DNA of 64,000 nucleotides from Synaphobranchus kaupii (Eukaryota > Chordata > Actinopteri > Anguilliformes > Synaphobranchidae), in assembly GCA_029718625.1 (NCBI GenBank), contig CM056376.1:120434264-120498263 (forward strand). The letters are read 5' to 3'. Below, one piece after another: positions 22,804-34,985 of this stretch. Made by a program: the position numbers and the translations under genes. The notes below the pieces were generated by a model. That model was not told the origin of the DNA and made no database searches. It saw nothing but the letters and a program-made list of their open reading frames with translations. The stretch's first letter is position 1; each line of letters opens with the position of its first letter.

Positions 22804-25600
22804 ATAATGTAAAAGTTTGAAAGAAGGCTGAACACGAGATATGAATAGGTAGCTACACTAGAGAGCAAGGATGTGAGGTGCTTTATGTAATGACATGTAA
22901 TTATTCCGACAACCATTGTAGTTTGAATATAGCAACTTGTTAGCGACTTACCAGCAAATATACCAGCTTACAAATTCACGTTTGAGATATTAATGTGTGT
23001 GATTTATGTTGAAGAACAAATGTGAAACTCTCTATAGGCGTATATCAACCACAGACCTTATTTTCTGCATAAATCAAAAACCCTCAGGAAAAAAGGAAAT
23101 CTAGCAAGGGAATCCATGGCTCAAAAATGCTAACTCACTTGTAGGTTTTAGGACTAAAAATTCTAACACTCTAATAGAGGTGTGCCTGAAGCCTAATACC
23201 TTATTGGGAACCACATGAATAATGAACCCTAAACAGATCACAAATCTATCTGAACATCAAAACTTAGATCTGTTATTAGTTTTTCCACCTATTTCAATGC
23301 CAAATCAGAAAACTGTTTTTCCTGAGCACAAGCAAATTGTAAATCCTTTGTTTTAAAGCTTATAAAAATGTATTACACGATAAATAATTACAACCACAAT
23401 AAAGATAAATGATAACATGCATTCAACAACATTTCCCCCCCTCAACAGAGGGATATCCTGGCTATATTCCTATAGGATGGCTATATTCCATCAATTAAAT
23501 GAGTCTTTCATATTAAATAAACCTTGTCTTGTTCAAACCTTGGCAGTATTGTGATCATCATAATATTTACATTTTATTACATAGCTACATGTCGCTTATA
23601 AGTCCATAATATAATTTGGTCATGCTTTCACCATGTATGCTAAAACCCCACTGTACGACATCCCGTAGTTGGTGATAAAGGTGACAAATGTTCACCATTG
23701 TAGAACCCGCACAGCTAGACCAATGAGGGAATAGCTGGAGGGGAAGGAGCAAACGTGTTTTTCCTCTGCTGTTGTGATGTAAATAAAAAGAGGTTAGTGA
23801 TTTATCCTCCGGTCATGAATAGAGCACAAGTACATTTAAGAATATACTGGGTCCGTCGCCACGAGTCAGATATGAATGCGCTGCTCCATATCCCGCTTAA
23901 GACAGGCCTGAAACGGATCAGTATGATTCTTATTCTCCGTTCGCAAACGGGGCCATGTTGTCATCACGGATATATCCGACCTGTCGTCCAAATGTCAATA
24001 TTCTAATGGGAGCATTAGAACATTCACAAAGGAGCTGAACAACACATCGAATATATCTATGATCACAAAAAGTAAGCGTAACAGTTACTATTGGTTTACT
24101 CGTAATTATCTGACTCCATATTAAATTATAATTTAGAATTTTACTTTAATCATGCGTGAAGCTCAGAGTGGTTACACTCGACTCTTCCTTGTGTGCCACC
24201 ATTACTCAATATATGCTCCCGGGATTAGCACTATTGCCGAATCTCAGTTCGAGAACACAGAGGTTGGGGGTCTGGCCAACACAATACATGCATTATATTT
24301 TACATAGATAGTTGCGAGCCCAGGTCAGCGTGCACTCAGAGGGCTCCTTAAGGCTAATTTGACAAGAACCGACGTAGAACGCCCATGGGTTCTCTTCACA
24401 TCAAATTCCCAGAGCCATGCATCACCAATCCTTTGTACTGGCAGAACTCGGCCGCCTATTCCCAACTTGGGAACTCCACATAAAGTACCACGCCACTGAT
24501 CAGTTGGTCATTGGTCAGAATTGTTCCCCTGAGTATTCAGTCATAATTTAGGCTGAAAACGGTATAAAATGGATTAGAGTCATGGAGACCACGCAAGTTA
24601 AAATAAGAAGAATTTATTCACAGGCAGGTAGGTCATTATCTTAAAATTATTAGTCAATTACAAAATGTAGAAATTAAGAAAAGAAAACACAGAGTAAATA
24701 TCTTATAGGTTTGTCTCCCTTTCTTTTATGCCAAATCCCGAGTTTGAACCAGGCGGCAGTGCCATAAATTAACCTGGAGGTGTGGTCGAATCTGGAATTT
24801 AGACCCCCACCTTTGGGGGTTGTTGAATAGGGAGAGGGGAAAAGGAGTTGATTACCAGAGAGGACATTCCAGTGTTATAGTTTTTCCTGAGTTATTGAAA
24901 CTATGTTTTACTAAACTCCATTTGGTATGAAATGTATCTCATTTGATTCCTTGATTTTACCGGATTACATCCATACCAAACAGATTACCGTTATGATTAT
25001 TATTCTGGAATTTAGCACAGATTAAGTCTTATTATGTTGCAGTTGTCATGAAAATTCCCTCCTGATTAACCATTTTACATGTAATTCCTATTCCTATTAC
25101 ATAAGACGCAATGTAACAATATAAGGATCACATGTGCAATGTTTATAAGTTTTACCGGGGTCTGTTGACCATTTAAATTGAAGTTTTTGAGTTTTAACCC
25201 AGGAGAGAAGGAGGGCGTGCAATGACAGAGGTGCCAACATGAGAGACGGGAAAGATCACAGATGTATTGTTTTGGCCAGGGGCTTAATGGCCTCTTCTGC
25301 CGTAAATGCCCCTGAAACACACATACACACCCATGACAAAACAGTCCAACTTCCTCTTATCACAGTCCTTTCCAGGTGAGAACAAATGGCCTGAACCTCC
25401 CTGAAGGAAGTCCGAAGAGTCTATTGTTTTATCACAAGGCCCTCTTTGAAGTGTCTTCACAAATGGCAGCCTTTCCTGAGTCCCAGATTGATTCCCCTCT
25501 TACACCATTTTATTAAGGTACTTGTCAAACCATTTTATGGAGTTTTCAGGATGAAAAACATGTTTGGGAACCCCTGAACCAATACATAGTTTGGACTGTT
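22804..25600. other. unassigned stretch
   Basis: No domain or transposon signature found in 2.8 kb. An 83-codon frame at 23755-24006 has no recognisable motif. ACCCCCACCTTTGGGGGT near 24803-24820 forms a short hairpin. An unrecognised retroelement interior is possible since both edges adjoin repeats, but nothing supports it directly. Confidence 0.3.
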
Positions 25601-27419
25601 CATTTCAATATATCCGATGATTAAAGTAAACATATAACTTAAGTGATGAGTATTTTTTATTATTAATTTGGATATTTTCTTGAGGGAAACATAAAAAGCA
25701 TTTGAAGTTGAACCTCAGAAAATACTTCAGTTTGACCTTCCAAGCTGAAGTCAATGGCTTTTACAACATAGCTGGGTAATTGCTTGGAATGTCCACCTCA
25801 GCTTGCATCTGTTAAATGCAGCTGCAAAATCATTCAGTTATGTAATTTCCAGTAATATACTTTGATGTATTTCTATTGAGTTGGGGAATGTATGATTAAT
25901 GGATCATGTCAAATACGTACCAGTCTGTGGAGAACGTTTAGTTTTGTATAATTTATCAAATACTCCCTCAAACCAAAGGAAACACTTCACAGAACAACAG
26001 AACAGAAGCAGTCTGGGATTTTAGGATTAAATTGTCAGCTGTAGTTTTGAAAAGTTTTGTCCATGTTTCACACATATCCAGTCATTTTACCTTTTGAACA
26101 CTTTTTAAAATAAAGCAACTTGGCTGAACTAGTGAAGTTGACATAATCAATTTTTATTCTTCTGCAAGGACTTGGCATATATTCACAAGAGTATATAAAC
26201 AAAATACCCAGTACAAATATCTGACAAGAAAGTACAAAGAAAGAAGCATTTGAATACAAACTTTATACTTTTGACAGCAAATACATTTGCTGCTTACACA
26301 CATGTTCCTTTACAGTTCAGTCATGATTGAAAGTTGTGTTTTTAATCCTCAATTTGCTATATACTATAGTTATTTAATATCAAATACCAGATTTTAACAA
26401 TTAGGGCAAATATTCAAGACAAAGCCATGCAAATTTGAAAAAAGGCCCACCATGGACATGCCACATGCCACAGTTATATATGCACAAAACAGATTCAGGC
26501 TTGAATGAAACAGTAAATGCTAGCAAAATGCAATCTGTACTGTGCAGATGTATTGATTGTATGTTTATAACAGTGAATAAACACTATGCAACACATCCAG
26601 CCCCTGGAGGACATAATGTTGCTGTTGAAGCTGCTTTGGAGTCTCTTGAAGTATATATTCTTGCTTTAGACCACAGACCTCCAAATTCCCCCATATCAGC
26701 CATTATAAAGCCAGCTGGTCATCAGACATTTCTTTAAGCAATAAATGAGAAAATATTCTCCATTGGACAGAAAATCTGCCTGGGCCAATCAAAAACATTC
26801 AGTAAAACTGAAATAATATTTTTTAAAGACCTCAGAGAGAGAACTGTCCCTTTATTCACAATAACACTATCTTTTTATGACTGATCTGAATAAAAATTAC
26901 TTACTAGTGTTGCTGGGGTAATTTAATTCCTGGACAATTTTGTGTGCATGTCAATTCATTTTTTTAAAAGGCTGTCAATTATTATTAATTGTGGTAAACA
27001 AACATATACACACACATACTTACTTTAATACTTGCAAGTATTTAGATTTGCATTCATCTGCCAAGGTGGAGTGAAGTGGCAACAAGACAAGATCCTCAAT
27101 CTACCATGCAAAAACTTATTTATTCCATTTGAGTTTTACCAGTGAAATATTTTGGTTGGTTAAACAGCTGTGGATAAAATGCACTTTTGTTTATAGATTT
27201 ATATATTTTTGATTTATAGATATATAAGTAAATAGCTATGTTATTTACAAACTTTAAGTTTACGTCCTACAGATACCTACAGGCTACATGCAGAATATTT
27301 CAACAATGTCATACTGACTTCAAAGATTTAATGTTTGTCAAGAAAGAAACCATGCTCACCAAGCCAAAGTATTTAAAGACTTTTCATGTGCTATAAAGTT
27401 CCATGAACTGCCACATGTA
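25601..27419. other. unassigned AT-rich sequence
   Basis: No gene or repeat recognised; a 100-codon frame at 26435-26737 lacks any known motif and has no favourable context. Confidence 0.35.
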
Positions 27420-28130
27420 AAGCAGGCAAGCACCTTTCTTTTCCTTTGTTAATTATTAGTTACACCAAAAAGCTCATTTCTTTCTGCATGAGAGAAATAA
27501 ACAATAAGCGGCTCGTCCAATACACCTGACTGGTTCAACACTCATCTGTCAGCGAAAAATGCAAATTGTTCCAGTTCCCCAAAGTTTTGATGCAAAAATC
27601 AATTATGATGAATTACATTAAAATGTGACTGTTCATTTACATGTAAATTTGAACAAGGACTTAACCCTGCCTCGCAATTATGAAACACAGCTATTTTGTA
27701 CACTGCACGGTCATCCATCATGATAAATAGTGTTTATTAACACACGGAGACAAAATCATATGGGTTTCACGGTAACAAGAGTTGATTAATTGCAAAATGA
27801 ATGTGCATATTAATTCTGAGCGAGGAAAATAGCAGGCCTGATGCAGCAAACGAACTGTCTCCGCTCCCTTTGTTTGTGTTCCGTGCCTATGTGTGGAAAT
27901 GAGACTTGCTTTTTGTTTTGAGATTGCTCTGGCTGATACATTGCGTTTGTACATCACTAAAAGCCCCAGAGCTTAGCCTGCAGGACAATTATCTGATTAG
28001 AAGAAAACGCCTGTCCTGTCACACTGACAAACATATTCACGGAGCTCATAAACACAACTTTTCGACTCCATCTTCTCTCACTGTATTAGTTACCACTCCA
28101 TTTTCGGTTTCATATAATTTAAGATAAACA
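27420..28130. other. candidate conserved non-coding block
   Basis: Non-repetitive text dense in homeodomain-type cores (TTAATTA, CAATTATCTGATTAG) with a POU octamer followed by a SOX-like core. No coding frame. This resembles developmental enhancers of gene deserts, an inference from motif content only. Confidence 0.3.
27559..27570 (+). promoter_or_regulatory. POU octamer overlapping a SOX-like core
   Basis: ATGCAAATTGTT joins the octamer ATGCAAAT with ATTGTT, a SOX core. The order differs from the classic SOX-OCT composite, so cooperative binding is uncertain. Confidence 0.25.
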
Positions 28131-29309
28131 AATTGCCTTGGTTGTGCTGTTGAGGCCCTGACATTGGAGCTTCCAACCACAAAGGGTCTGGCAGTATATA
28201 CTGTAAAACAAACTGTGTACTAAACCATTTGTTCTGTGTATGTAGGGCTCCCTATGTAGGACTCCTGTGATTCCTGTGGCAGCTTTTGATCAGTTATTAT
28301 GGTGGCAGGTGATGTAAAACACTCTCAGAAATAAAGGTACAGTGGAAGTAAATGTAAAAATTCTTTAAGGTACAAATTTCCCAAATGTATCCTCAAAGTA
28401 CAATAATGTTCTATTTGAGTGCTAATAAGTACCTTTTCAAGCAAAAAAAATGTACAAATTAAATATGTATAGAGGACGTGCAGGTGATCACGTGACATGT
28501 ATATGCTGACAGACTGGACGGCATCAACTGCACATCAACAAGTTGTCTCAACGGTCAACTGGTGAGTTCCTGCTCTGCATTTTGATGCTCAAACAGGCAG
28601 TTCCAAATACATTTTTTAAAATCTTTTATCTGTTTCCTAAAGACCCAGTGAAATGGTCAAAATGGGTGGCTACGATGAGAGTTAATTGGGTACCTATACA
28701 AGTCGGATTTGCAGGAGCATTTAATTTCAGCTAGCTAGCCTAACGTTAAGTCTTTACAACGGTGGTTAGCTAACTGAACGCTATTGTAAACGTAACCTTA
28801 GTGTTTCAGATATCAGCAGAAAAATAACTAATGTTATTCTTAAAAAAAAAAAATAATAACAAAACCTGTCATGTAATGACTGGAGGCTTCCTAACGTTAG
28901 GGCCCCATAGGGTAGGCTATGCAGCCAAGACACATCAACAGTGTTGTCAACAAAGTTGTCTAATGTTAAATTCCTTACATTAACATTAAATAACATTGTT
29001 ATAAAATGTATTCTTATCGTGAAAAATCCCCGACTTGTTTACATTCCTGTTACCACGGCGGCACTTTTACCACAAGCCAGCAATTATATCAAGAAATAGC
29101 CTCTTTGAAAACCAAAAAAGAAAGAAAAGAAAATGGCTATGCTGTTACTGCATACCAGTTTTTGTCAAATCTGCATCATATCCATCGTTGCGGGGAGCTT
29201 TCAAAACCACAACAGCGCTGCACCCCCAGAGTGATAATGATAAAGATAAATGTGTTTGATAATAAAACATGAACGTCATCATTGCACCAGAGCCTGCTGT
29301 AGACATCTC

Positions 29310-29837
29310 CCCAGCAAACAGTGGACGTCCCAGGGACGTCCCATTTTAGTCCCCTCAAAGTAATGATGTGACGTTCCCTAGGGACGTCCTAAAAACATTA
29401 CGAGAAGATTCAAGATTAACTTTATTGTCCCACAACGTGGAAAATTTGGCTTGGGCTTTCACCCATGTTGCAGCCGCAAAAGACAAACATTCCACATACA
29501 AAAAACATACAAAGATGTTAGTAAATACAACGTTATTAAAGTCCTAGGAAGGTCATGACATTTAATTAGAATTTTTCAGGGACTTTCAAGCAACGTCCCT
29601 ATCCGGTTATGATATGACATTGTACTCATAACACTCATGGGACATTCAGGGACGTTCCTGCAACGCCTGTTACAATATAACAAATGTCTGGGGGAGGTTA
29701 CTAGAACGTCCCAGGAACGTTCTCTGTGACGTCCACGTAACGTTTAGAAAACCCTACAAAAAGACATCAAGGCGACATCTTGATGACATTTCGAGACGTT
29801 CAGTGGACGTCCTGGGGACCTCATTTTGTTAGCTGGG
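29310..29837. mobile_element. ACGTCC-rich dispersed repeat with short terminal inverted repeats
   Basis: Starts CCCAGCAAACAGTGGACGTCC and ends inverse, GGACGTCC...TTGTTAGCTGGG. In between, ACGTCC/GGACGT or close variants recur over a dozen times in both orientations. An unrelated segment (AGATTCAAGATTAACTTTATT, 29408-29520) resembles the 3' end of another fish repeat and seems inserted. No coding potential. Superfamily unknown. Confidence 0.65.
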
Positions 29838-29942
29838 TCTAACGGTACACATTTCTGTCTATCAGCTTTGGCCTGCTGTATTACTGTAGCCTAGCCTACT
29901 GTACGTTGTGTCTGAGCTGCTTGTAATTTCCCTCTTGATTAA

Positions 29943-30287
29943 AGGCATGCTGAACTTTGGCTAAACATAAAATTGTATAGCTACCTGGCCCCGATATGAG
30001 TCCTAATATTCACGTTCATCTTGGTCAGCAACTGAGCAATGGAGAATTACGTTTCTTTCTCTCTCCATTCACTCCCATTGCATGGCGAAACAGTGTTTAT
30101 TGGCTAAACATTTATTTATGTGCTAAAAGTGTGCTTTTGAGACCTGTTTCGCCATGCAATGGGAGTGAATGGAAAGAGAAAGAAACGTAATTCTCCATTG
30201 GTCAGTTGCTGACTAAGATGAGCGTGAATATTAGGACTCATATCGGGGCCAGGTAGCTATTATGTTCTAACAAAGTTAAGCATGCCT
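29943..30287. mobile_element. TTAA-flanked fold-back DNA element, second family
   Basis: Left arm 29943-30092 and right arm 30145-30287 are inverse complements with a few mismatches and gaps, separated by a loop of about 52 bp. Flanked by TTAA at 29939-29942 and 30288-30291; the ends begin AGGCATGCT. Same architecture as the element at 4155-4759 (TTAA target, AGG start, arms covering most of the length) but a different sequence. A partial copy lies at 13079-13273. Confidence 0.88.
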
Positions 30288-30867
30288 TTAATGTAGCCTA
30301 TTTTGAAAAGAGAGAGCTACGAATTAGCCTAGACTGCTTACTAGTAAGTTTTATAGGTTATTAGACCAATTACTTCTACAAGCATTATATCTAATAACTT
30401 AACCAGTGTCAGAGAGCTGGTCAGTTGTGAATTGTATACGCCTTAAATGCTTTTCCTGTATAAAATGTCAGCCTGTTCACTAGGTAGTCATACAGGTTGT
30501 GATAACCCATGTCAGGCAAGTCAGCAGCCTTACAAATGTCGCACTGGCTTGAAAAATGTGCAAATTGTATGGGTCGACAGTGACATCAATTAAACTAGCT
30601 CTTTCCACGTACCGAGACTTCTCTGCTGGATTAAGATGTTGAACAACTTGAACATTTTCTAATAGCTAACGTTAACTAACGCTAACCGTTACTGTGTGTG
30701 GATACACTTTCGCCGTCCAGTGTGTTGTTTGAATCTTTTGCGTCACGCGACTGCACAAACTCTATTGCTAGCTAGTGGTACAGTTTTGTGTAGCAATAGG
30801 GTACCTCCCGAGTGACAAGTGTTATACCTTTTTAGGTACATTTTGTACCTTTTTTCCTGGGAGCTTT

Positions 30868-31505
30868 GAGGTTTCAACTCCAGCCCAGGCTCATAGCTCA
30901 TCCAAAATGCTACTACTCGCCTGATCCATAACCTTCCAAAACACTCCAATGTCACTGATCAGTTACTCCAGTTATCACCACTCCAATGAAATTTAAAACC
31001 TTGCAGTTGCCAGGCTACCAAGGAAACTGCCCCTTCATACCTTCAGAAGATCATCACGACCACCAGCAGACAGACTGCTCCGTTCTGTAACATCGGGATG
31101 TCTGGCTCCTTTCCGTCTTCAACCCTGCATTTCCTGGACATGTCTATTGTTGGTTCTGGCTACGTGATTACATGTAAATTATTAGTTGTTGTCACAGCTT
31201 CTGGCTCTTTACTGTTGTTCATTAATGTAGTTTAATGCTAATTTCGGTAGAGTTGTTCTTATTTGTATAACTGCGCTTAAAATTGTAGTTGACAAGTTGT
31301 AGATTGAGTCTGCACTTCTTGCACTGTCTTCCTCTTTTGGGACTATACGTTCCCCTTCTAGAGAATTACTGTACTCTGTAGGGAATTGCCTGTGTCCATT
31401 ATGAATGGTGTTCATTTCATATTCTACTTTTCCGGTCTTATATTTGCCAAGGCATGTCATGAACATTTGCCTTAAATAAACAGATGTACTGGTTCAATAT
31501 AAGCA
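30868..31505 (+). mobile_element. L2-type LINE remnant, C-terminal ORF2 and 3' UTR
   Basis: From about 30899 the plus strand reads LIQNATTRLIHNLPKHSNVT, matching the conserved QNAAARLVFNLPKxxHVT stretch after the RT palm of L2 LINEs. The frame then breaks repeatedly. The following 400 bases have the style of an L2 3' UTR (TTTTGGGACTATACGTTCCCC, AACAGATGTACTGGTTC). The canonical GGATA tail is missing, so the 3' end is truncated near 31505. Catalytic motifs are absent. Confidence 0.7.
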
Positions 31506-31509
31506 AAGA

Positions 31510-31960
31510 AAAAAAATTTCTCCATTTATGGGTTATAGAACTTCTCCCCAAAGACAACCTATTCATGGGTCTTTAATTGAAAAACAGAGCCATTGCTGTC
31601 ATGGCATTAGGATAATTTCTGCCGTTGCTGTCACTCTCAAAGGCATCAACAGGGGAACTAAATCTGAATTCCAATTAAAAAGCAAACAGGCTCTCACAGC
31701 TTTGAGCTCTTTGTCCCCCTCTCTGCTGGCGTGTATTTAATTGATCTTTCTGTAAATATGCATAATTAAAAAAAGATTGTGAAGCCACCCCTCCAATTAC
31801 AGGGAACACAATAACAGGCAAGCCTGTTTTGGGCCCCACTCATGAAGAAATCCTTTCGTCACTTTTAATTGGTTGTCATGCCTCCTCATGAGAGATTGTG
31901 TATCTAGCTGCTGAAAAGGACAAAGAAAAAACTGGCACCACTTTTGCTGCAGTCAATAGG
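31510..31960. other. candidate conserved non-coding block
   Basis: Non-repetitive text rich in homeodomain cores (TTCCAATTAAAAAG, TTTAATTGATC, GCATAATTAAAA, CTCCAATTACAGG, TTTTAATTGG). A 70-codon frame at 31528-31740 has no motif. The density of TAAT cores suggests a developmental enhancer. Confidence 0.35.
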
Positions 31961-33301
31961 TGTGTGACACAATAGGTGGGCTATTCTTGTATTCTTTCTG
32001 TGGAAAAAAACTTAAATAGCTTCATAACCAACAAAAAGAAAAAATATTTTCATATTTAGTTGAAATTTGTACCCGTTTTATTCATTTATTTGTTTGTTTG
32101 TATTTTTGTTTTTACTGACATTTAGGACAGTGAGTTGTTCAAAGGAATAAGCAATTCCATGATTCCATGTATTCCAGAGCTTTCACAGTTTAACATGATC
32201 TGAATCAGCTCAAATAATCCCAAGATATTTTACAAACATCAATGGGGTATGATTGTATCCTCAATGGTTGTATCCTGGTTGTATCCTCCCCCTACTTCCT
32301 GGAAAGTTCTTAACAGTCTGAATGGAATGTTAAGATAAGAACTGACCAAGAACTACTATTCTCTACTATATAGATTCAAAACATTTACTAAAGTTCAAAT
32401 ACAGTATATCCTTTTAATTGGTTCTGCACAAAGACTTGAATCAGAACCAAAATGGCTTCTGGTGAATGTGGCATATTGTGTTACCATTAGAGCCTTGCAA
32501 ATGGGTTATGGTCCTGTGAGCTACAGGTGTTTGAACCACACATATTAAATATATTTTTGGTGCATTTCAAAGGCTCTTTAATCCTTTATTTAACTTGGTT
32601 TTAAAAAATATTTAATTAAAGGTCTTTGCATATAACAAAAAACCACAAGACATGAAACATTGCACCATGTGCATACAGTTATCACTGTACATATTTTTTT
32701 TCAGGGGAATTATAGAAAAAAGAGATGAGACACTCAGTTCTCATGAGTTGGTTCTACATATTCTCACCATTTGTAAAGTGGAAACCATTTCGCTGAACCA
32801 GGTACGAAAGCATGGAGGCCTAACAGAGCCAATACCATTCCAAACATCACAGCAAGGAGCTCTTCGAATGGCAAATTGAGAATAAATATGGACTGTGCAA
32901 TCATTCCTATCTTAGGGACAGAGTAAAAATCCCTTTGATACATATGAGCATAGCACTGGAAAAATATACGCCCAGAATTTATACAGGCTATTATTTCTGC
33001 TTTTTTACTGCTCTTTCACCTTGTAACACTTGGTGTGAGTGTCAGCATAATGACCATCCATGCAATTTAAACATTTTTGTCAGTTTTTCTCTGTGCTTTT
33101 TTCAGTGTGTGAGTAGACAAAAACAGAGCGTTAATGGGTCAGACTCCAATCATTGTAAAATGTGCCTTTCTTCTTAATCATCACCAGAGAATATATCTGT
33201 AAAGAGCACAGTCTCTCAGTCTCTGCTTTCTCAGGAAATAATTGTGTAGCTGAAGAATATGCCATTATCCCTTTCTCCTCTTTATTCAACATTTGCTCTG
33301 T
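31961..33301. other. unassigned AT-rich sequence
   Basis: No gene or repeat recognised. Confidence 0.4.
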
Positions 33302-33319
33302 GAAAAAAAAAAAAAAAAA
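33302..33319. repeat. poly-A tract
   Basis: About 18 A; no retroelement body is recognised immediately upstream. Confidence 0.85.
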
Positions 33320-33558
33320 GGTCTCACCTTCTCATCGGTTAAGCTTTCCCATCCTGTAAAATACAGTGATAATGCCAGCAGTTAGAGCTTCATGATATCA
33401 CTGATTATGTTTACTTGCACATTAATGTTCCAATAGTAACCCAACTATTCAAGTATTCTGATGGTAATATGAGTCAATAAAACACTTTATTCTAAAAACC
33501 AAATAACCCAATTCCAATAAGCCAGTGTCCCGGTAATGAATAGCTGGTATAAAATATG

Positions 33559-34034
33559 CACTGTAAAAAAATTGTAGGTGACTTCGGGCTCTATTTTCCG
33601 GGAAGCGCATGGCGTGCAGCGAGCCGTCATAGTCAATGCGTAGCATATGGCGCACTGGGTGTGGCTACTGAATTTAGCTATTTTAGGACCAAAGGCGAGG
33701 AGTGCACAGCTCACAGCGTGCTGCGTAGGTTGAAAATGGGCTGGGTTATGCTGAATATTTGTCAGTGGATGTGCTTCAGCTGCACTATAGCTAATCAAAT
33801 GAACTCTTTTCAGTCCTTTTAAGAGCCGTGTGCATTGGACTCGTTTTGACCATGTCGGGCTATCCCGCTGGAGAAGGACTTAAAACATCAGTTCTAACAC
33901 ACGTTAATAAGATTGATTAAATTGATATTTTGAGTTAATCAACTTTGTGTCCAGAAGTTCAGTTTACTCAAAATTTTGTTTGCAGAATGTTGACTTATTC
34001 TTTTTGTTGAAGTCACCTACAATTCTTTACAGTG
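33559..34034. mobile_element. CACTA/EnSpm-type MITE, 476 bp
   Basis: Left end CACTGTAAA and AATTGTAGGTGACTTC, right end the inverse, GAAGTCACCTACAATT and TTTACAGTG: terminal repeats of about 26 bp with one gap and one mismatch. CACTG ends are typical of fish EnSpm elements. The interior from 33586 begins GGGCTCTATTTTCCGGG, a motif that opens another known style of fish repeat, so a second element may be nested. The frames inside (up to 103 codons) carry no domain. Confidence 0.75.
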
Positions 34035-34540
34035 TGGGATAGCCATGCTAATACCTTAGTCAGAATATATCCCCAAAAATAAAATAAAGTGTAAATTCTA
34101 TTTTGCAAGGAATCTTGTGTAATAATTCACTTGCTTGCTTGTATTCATGGAAAACCTAAAATTCTTACCATTTTTTTTTGCGACAGGGAGAAGTATCTCT
34201 GTCTCTTAGTAATACATAAATATAATGCAAATTCTGGATGGAAGAAAGCACCACATCAGCAATGTCTTTTAAAAAGTTGCTGAGAAAACAGAGGATACTG
34301 ATGAGAACTATAGTTCAGCACAAACAATTTAGCAAAAGTGCAATAAAAAACATTGGTTAGCACAAAAGCAAGCATTTCTCCCAGTTCCAGGATAAATTCA
34401 TGCATGTCCTGCAGAGCTTGTTTGTGATACTCTCATTGGAATATATAACGGAAAAACAGCTGCTGTCCTGTTTTATGGCTCATGTAAAAAGCCGATTCAC
34501 AACATAACAAGGAAATGACCATTACCCAGAATACTGTTCT
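34035..34540. other. unassigned sequence
   Basis: Nothing recognised. Confidence 0.35.
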
Positions 34541-34545
34541 GGCAG

Positions 34546-34915
34546 CATCTGAAGGCAGGTCACTCCTCTGAGACTGCCATCCTCTCCATCATTGAATCAC
34601 TTCAGTCAACTGCAGCATGTACCCTCTCTTCTTTTCTAATCCTACAGAACCTTTCTGCAGCTTTTGAGACCAAAGACCACACGCTCCTCCTCTCCATGCT
34701 GACCACACTCAGTATCTTAGGCACTGCTCTTAAGTGGACTAAATCCCACATCTCTGGATGGCCCCTTTTGGGTTTCCTGAGATGGTGGCTTATCCGTGTG
34801 ACCAGGACCTTGCTGTCCCCCCAAGGCTCTGTACTTGACCTTTTACATGCAATCTCTTGGGCCCGTCCTTTCCTCCCATGATTTCTTATATCACTTCTAT
34901 GCTGAATTTCCTCCA
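34546..34915 (+). pseudogene. L2-type LINE reverse-transcriptase fragment
   Basis: The plus frame from 34546 reads HLKAGHSSETAILSIIESLQ, then LILQNLSAAFETKDHTLLLS and LSILGTALKW, clearly the L2 RT stretch GHSTETAL...LLDLSAAFDTVDHxLLL...LGISGxALxW. The first catalytic aspartate (AFD) is replaced by Glu (AFE). The frame later shifts, with SPQGSVLDL recalling the PQGSVLGPLL motif and FYAE where FYADD would carry the other two catalytic aspartates. It stops at the (CATC)n repeat. Inactive internal fragment without a 3' end. Confidence 0.85.
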
Positions 34916-34985
34916 TCCATCCATCCATCCATCCATTTTCTAACCGTTTGATCCAAGTCAGGATCGCGGGTGGCAAGAGGGCAAG
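34916..34985 (-). mobile_element. truncated copy of the 57 kb SINE-like repeat, with (CATC)n
   Basis: Six CATC units followed by TAACCGTTTGATCC and GTCAGGATCGCGGGTGG, the inverse of the right end of the element at 56997-57338 (GCGACCCTGACCAGG, AAACGGGTTA). It abuts the L2 RT fragment. Confidence 0.6.

Larger units (their letters stand above)
28320..30865. mobile_element. CACTA/EnSpm-type non-autonomous element with nested insertions
   Basis: The left end CTCTCAGAAATAAAGGTACA (from 28322) pairs with the inverse of the right end TGTACCTTTTTTCCTGGGAG (to 30863), 17 of 20 positions, and GGTAC motifs recur just inside both ends. The left edge begins CACT, as in CACTA transposons. The 2.5 kb interior holds an ACGTCC-rich repeat (29310-29837) and a TTAA fold-back (29943-30287). 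No transposase is visible. No clean 3-bp target duplication is seen, so the two ends might belong to separate copies. Confidence 0.5.

Noticed and set aside
23755..24006. 83-codon frame as a small gene
   Set aside because: No recognisable motif, no promoter or splice context, and such lengths are expected by chance.
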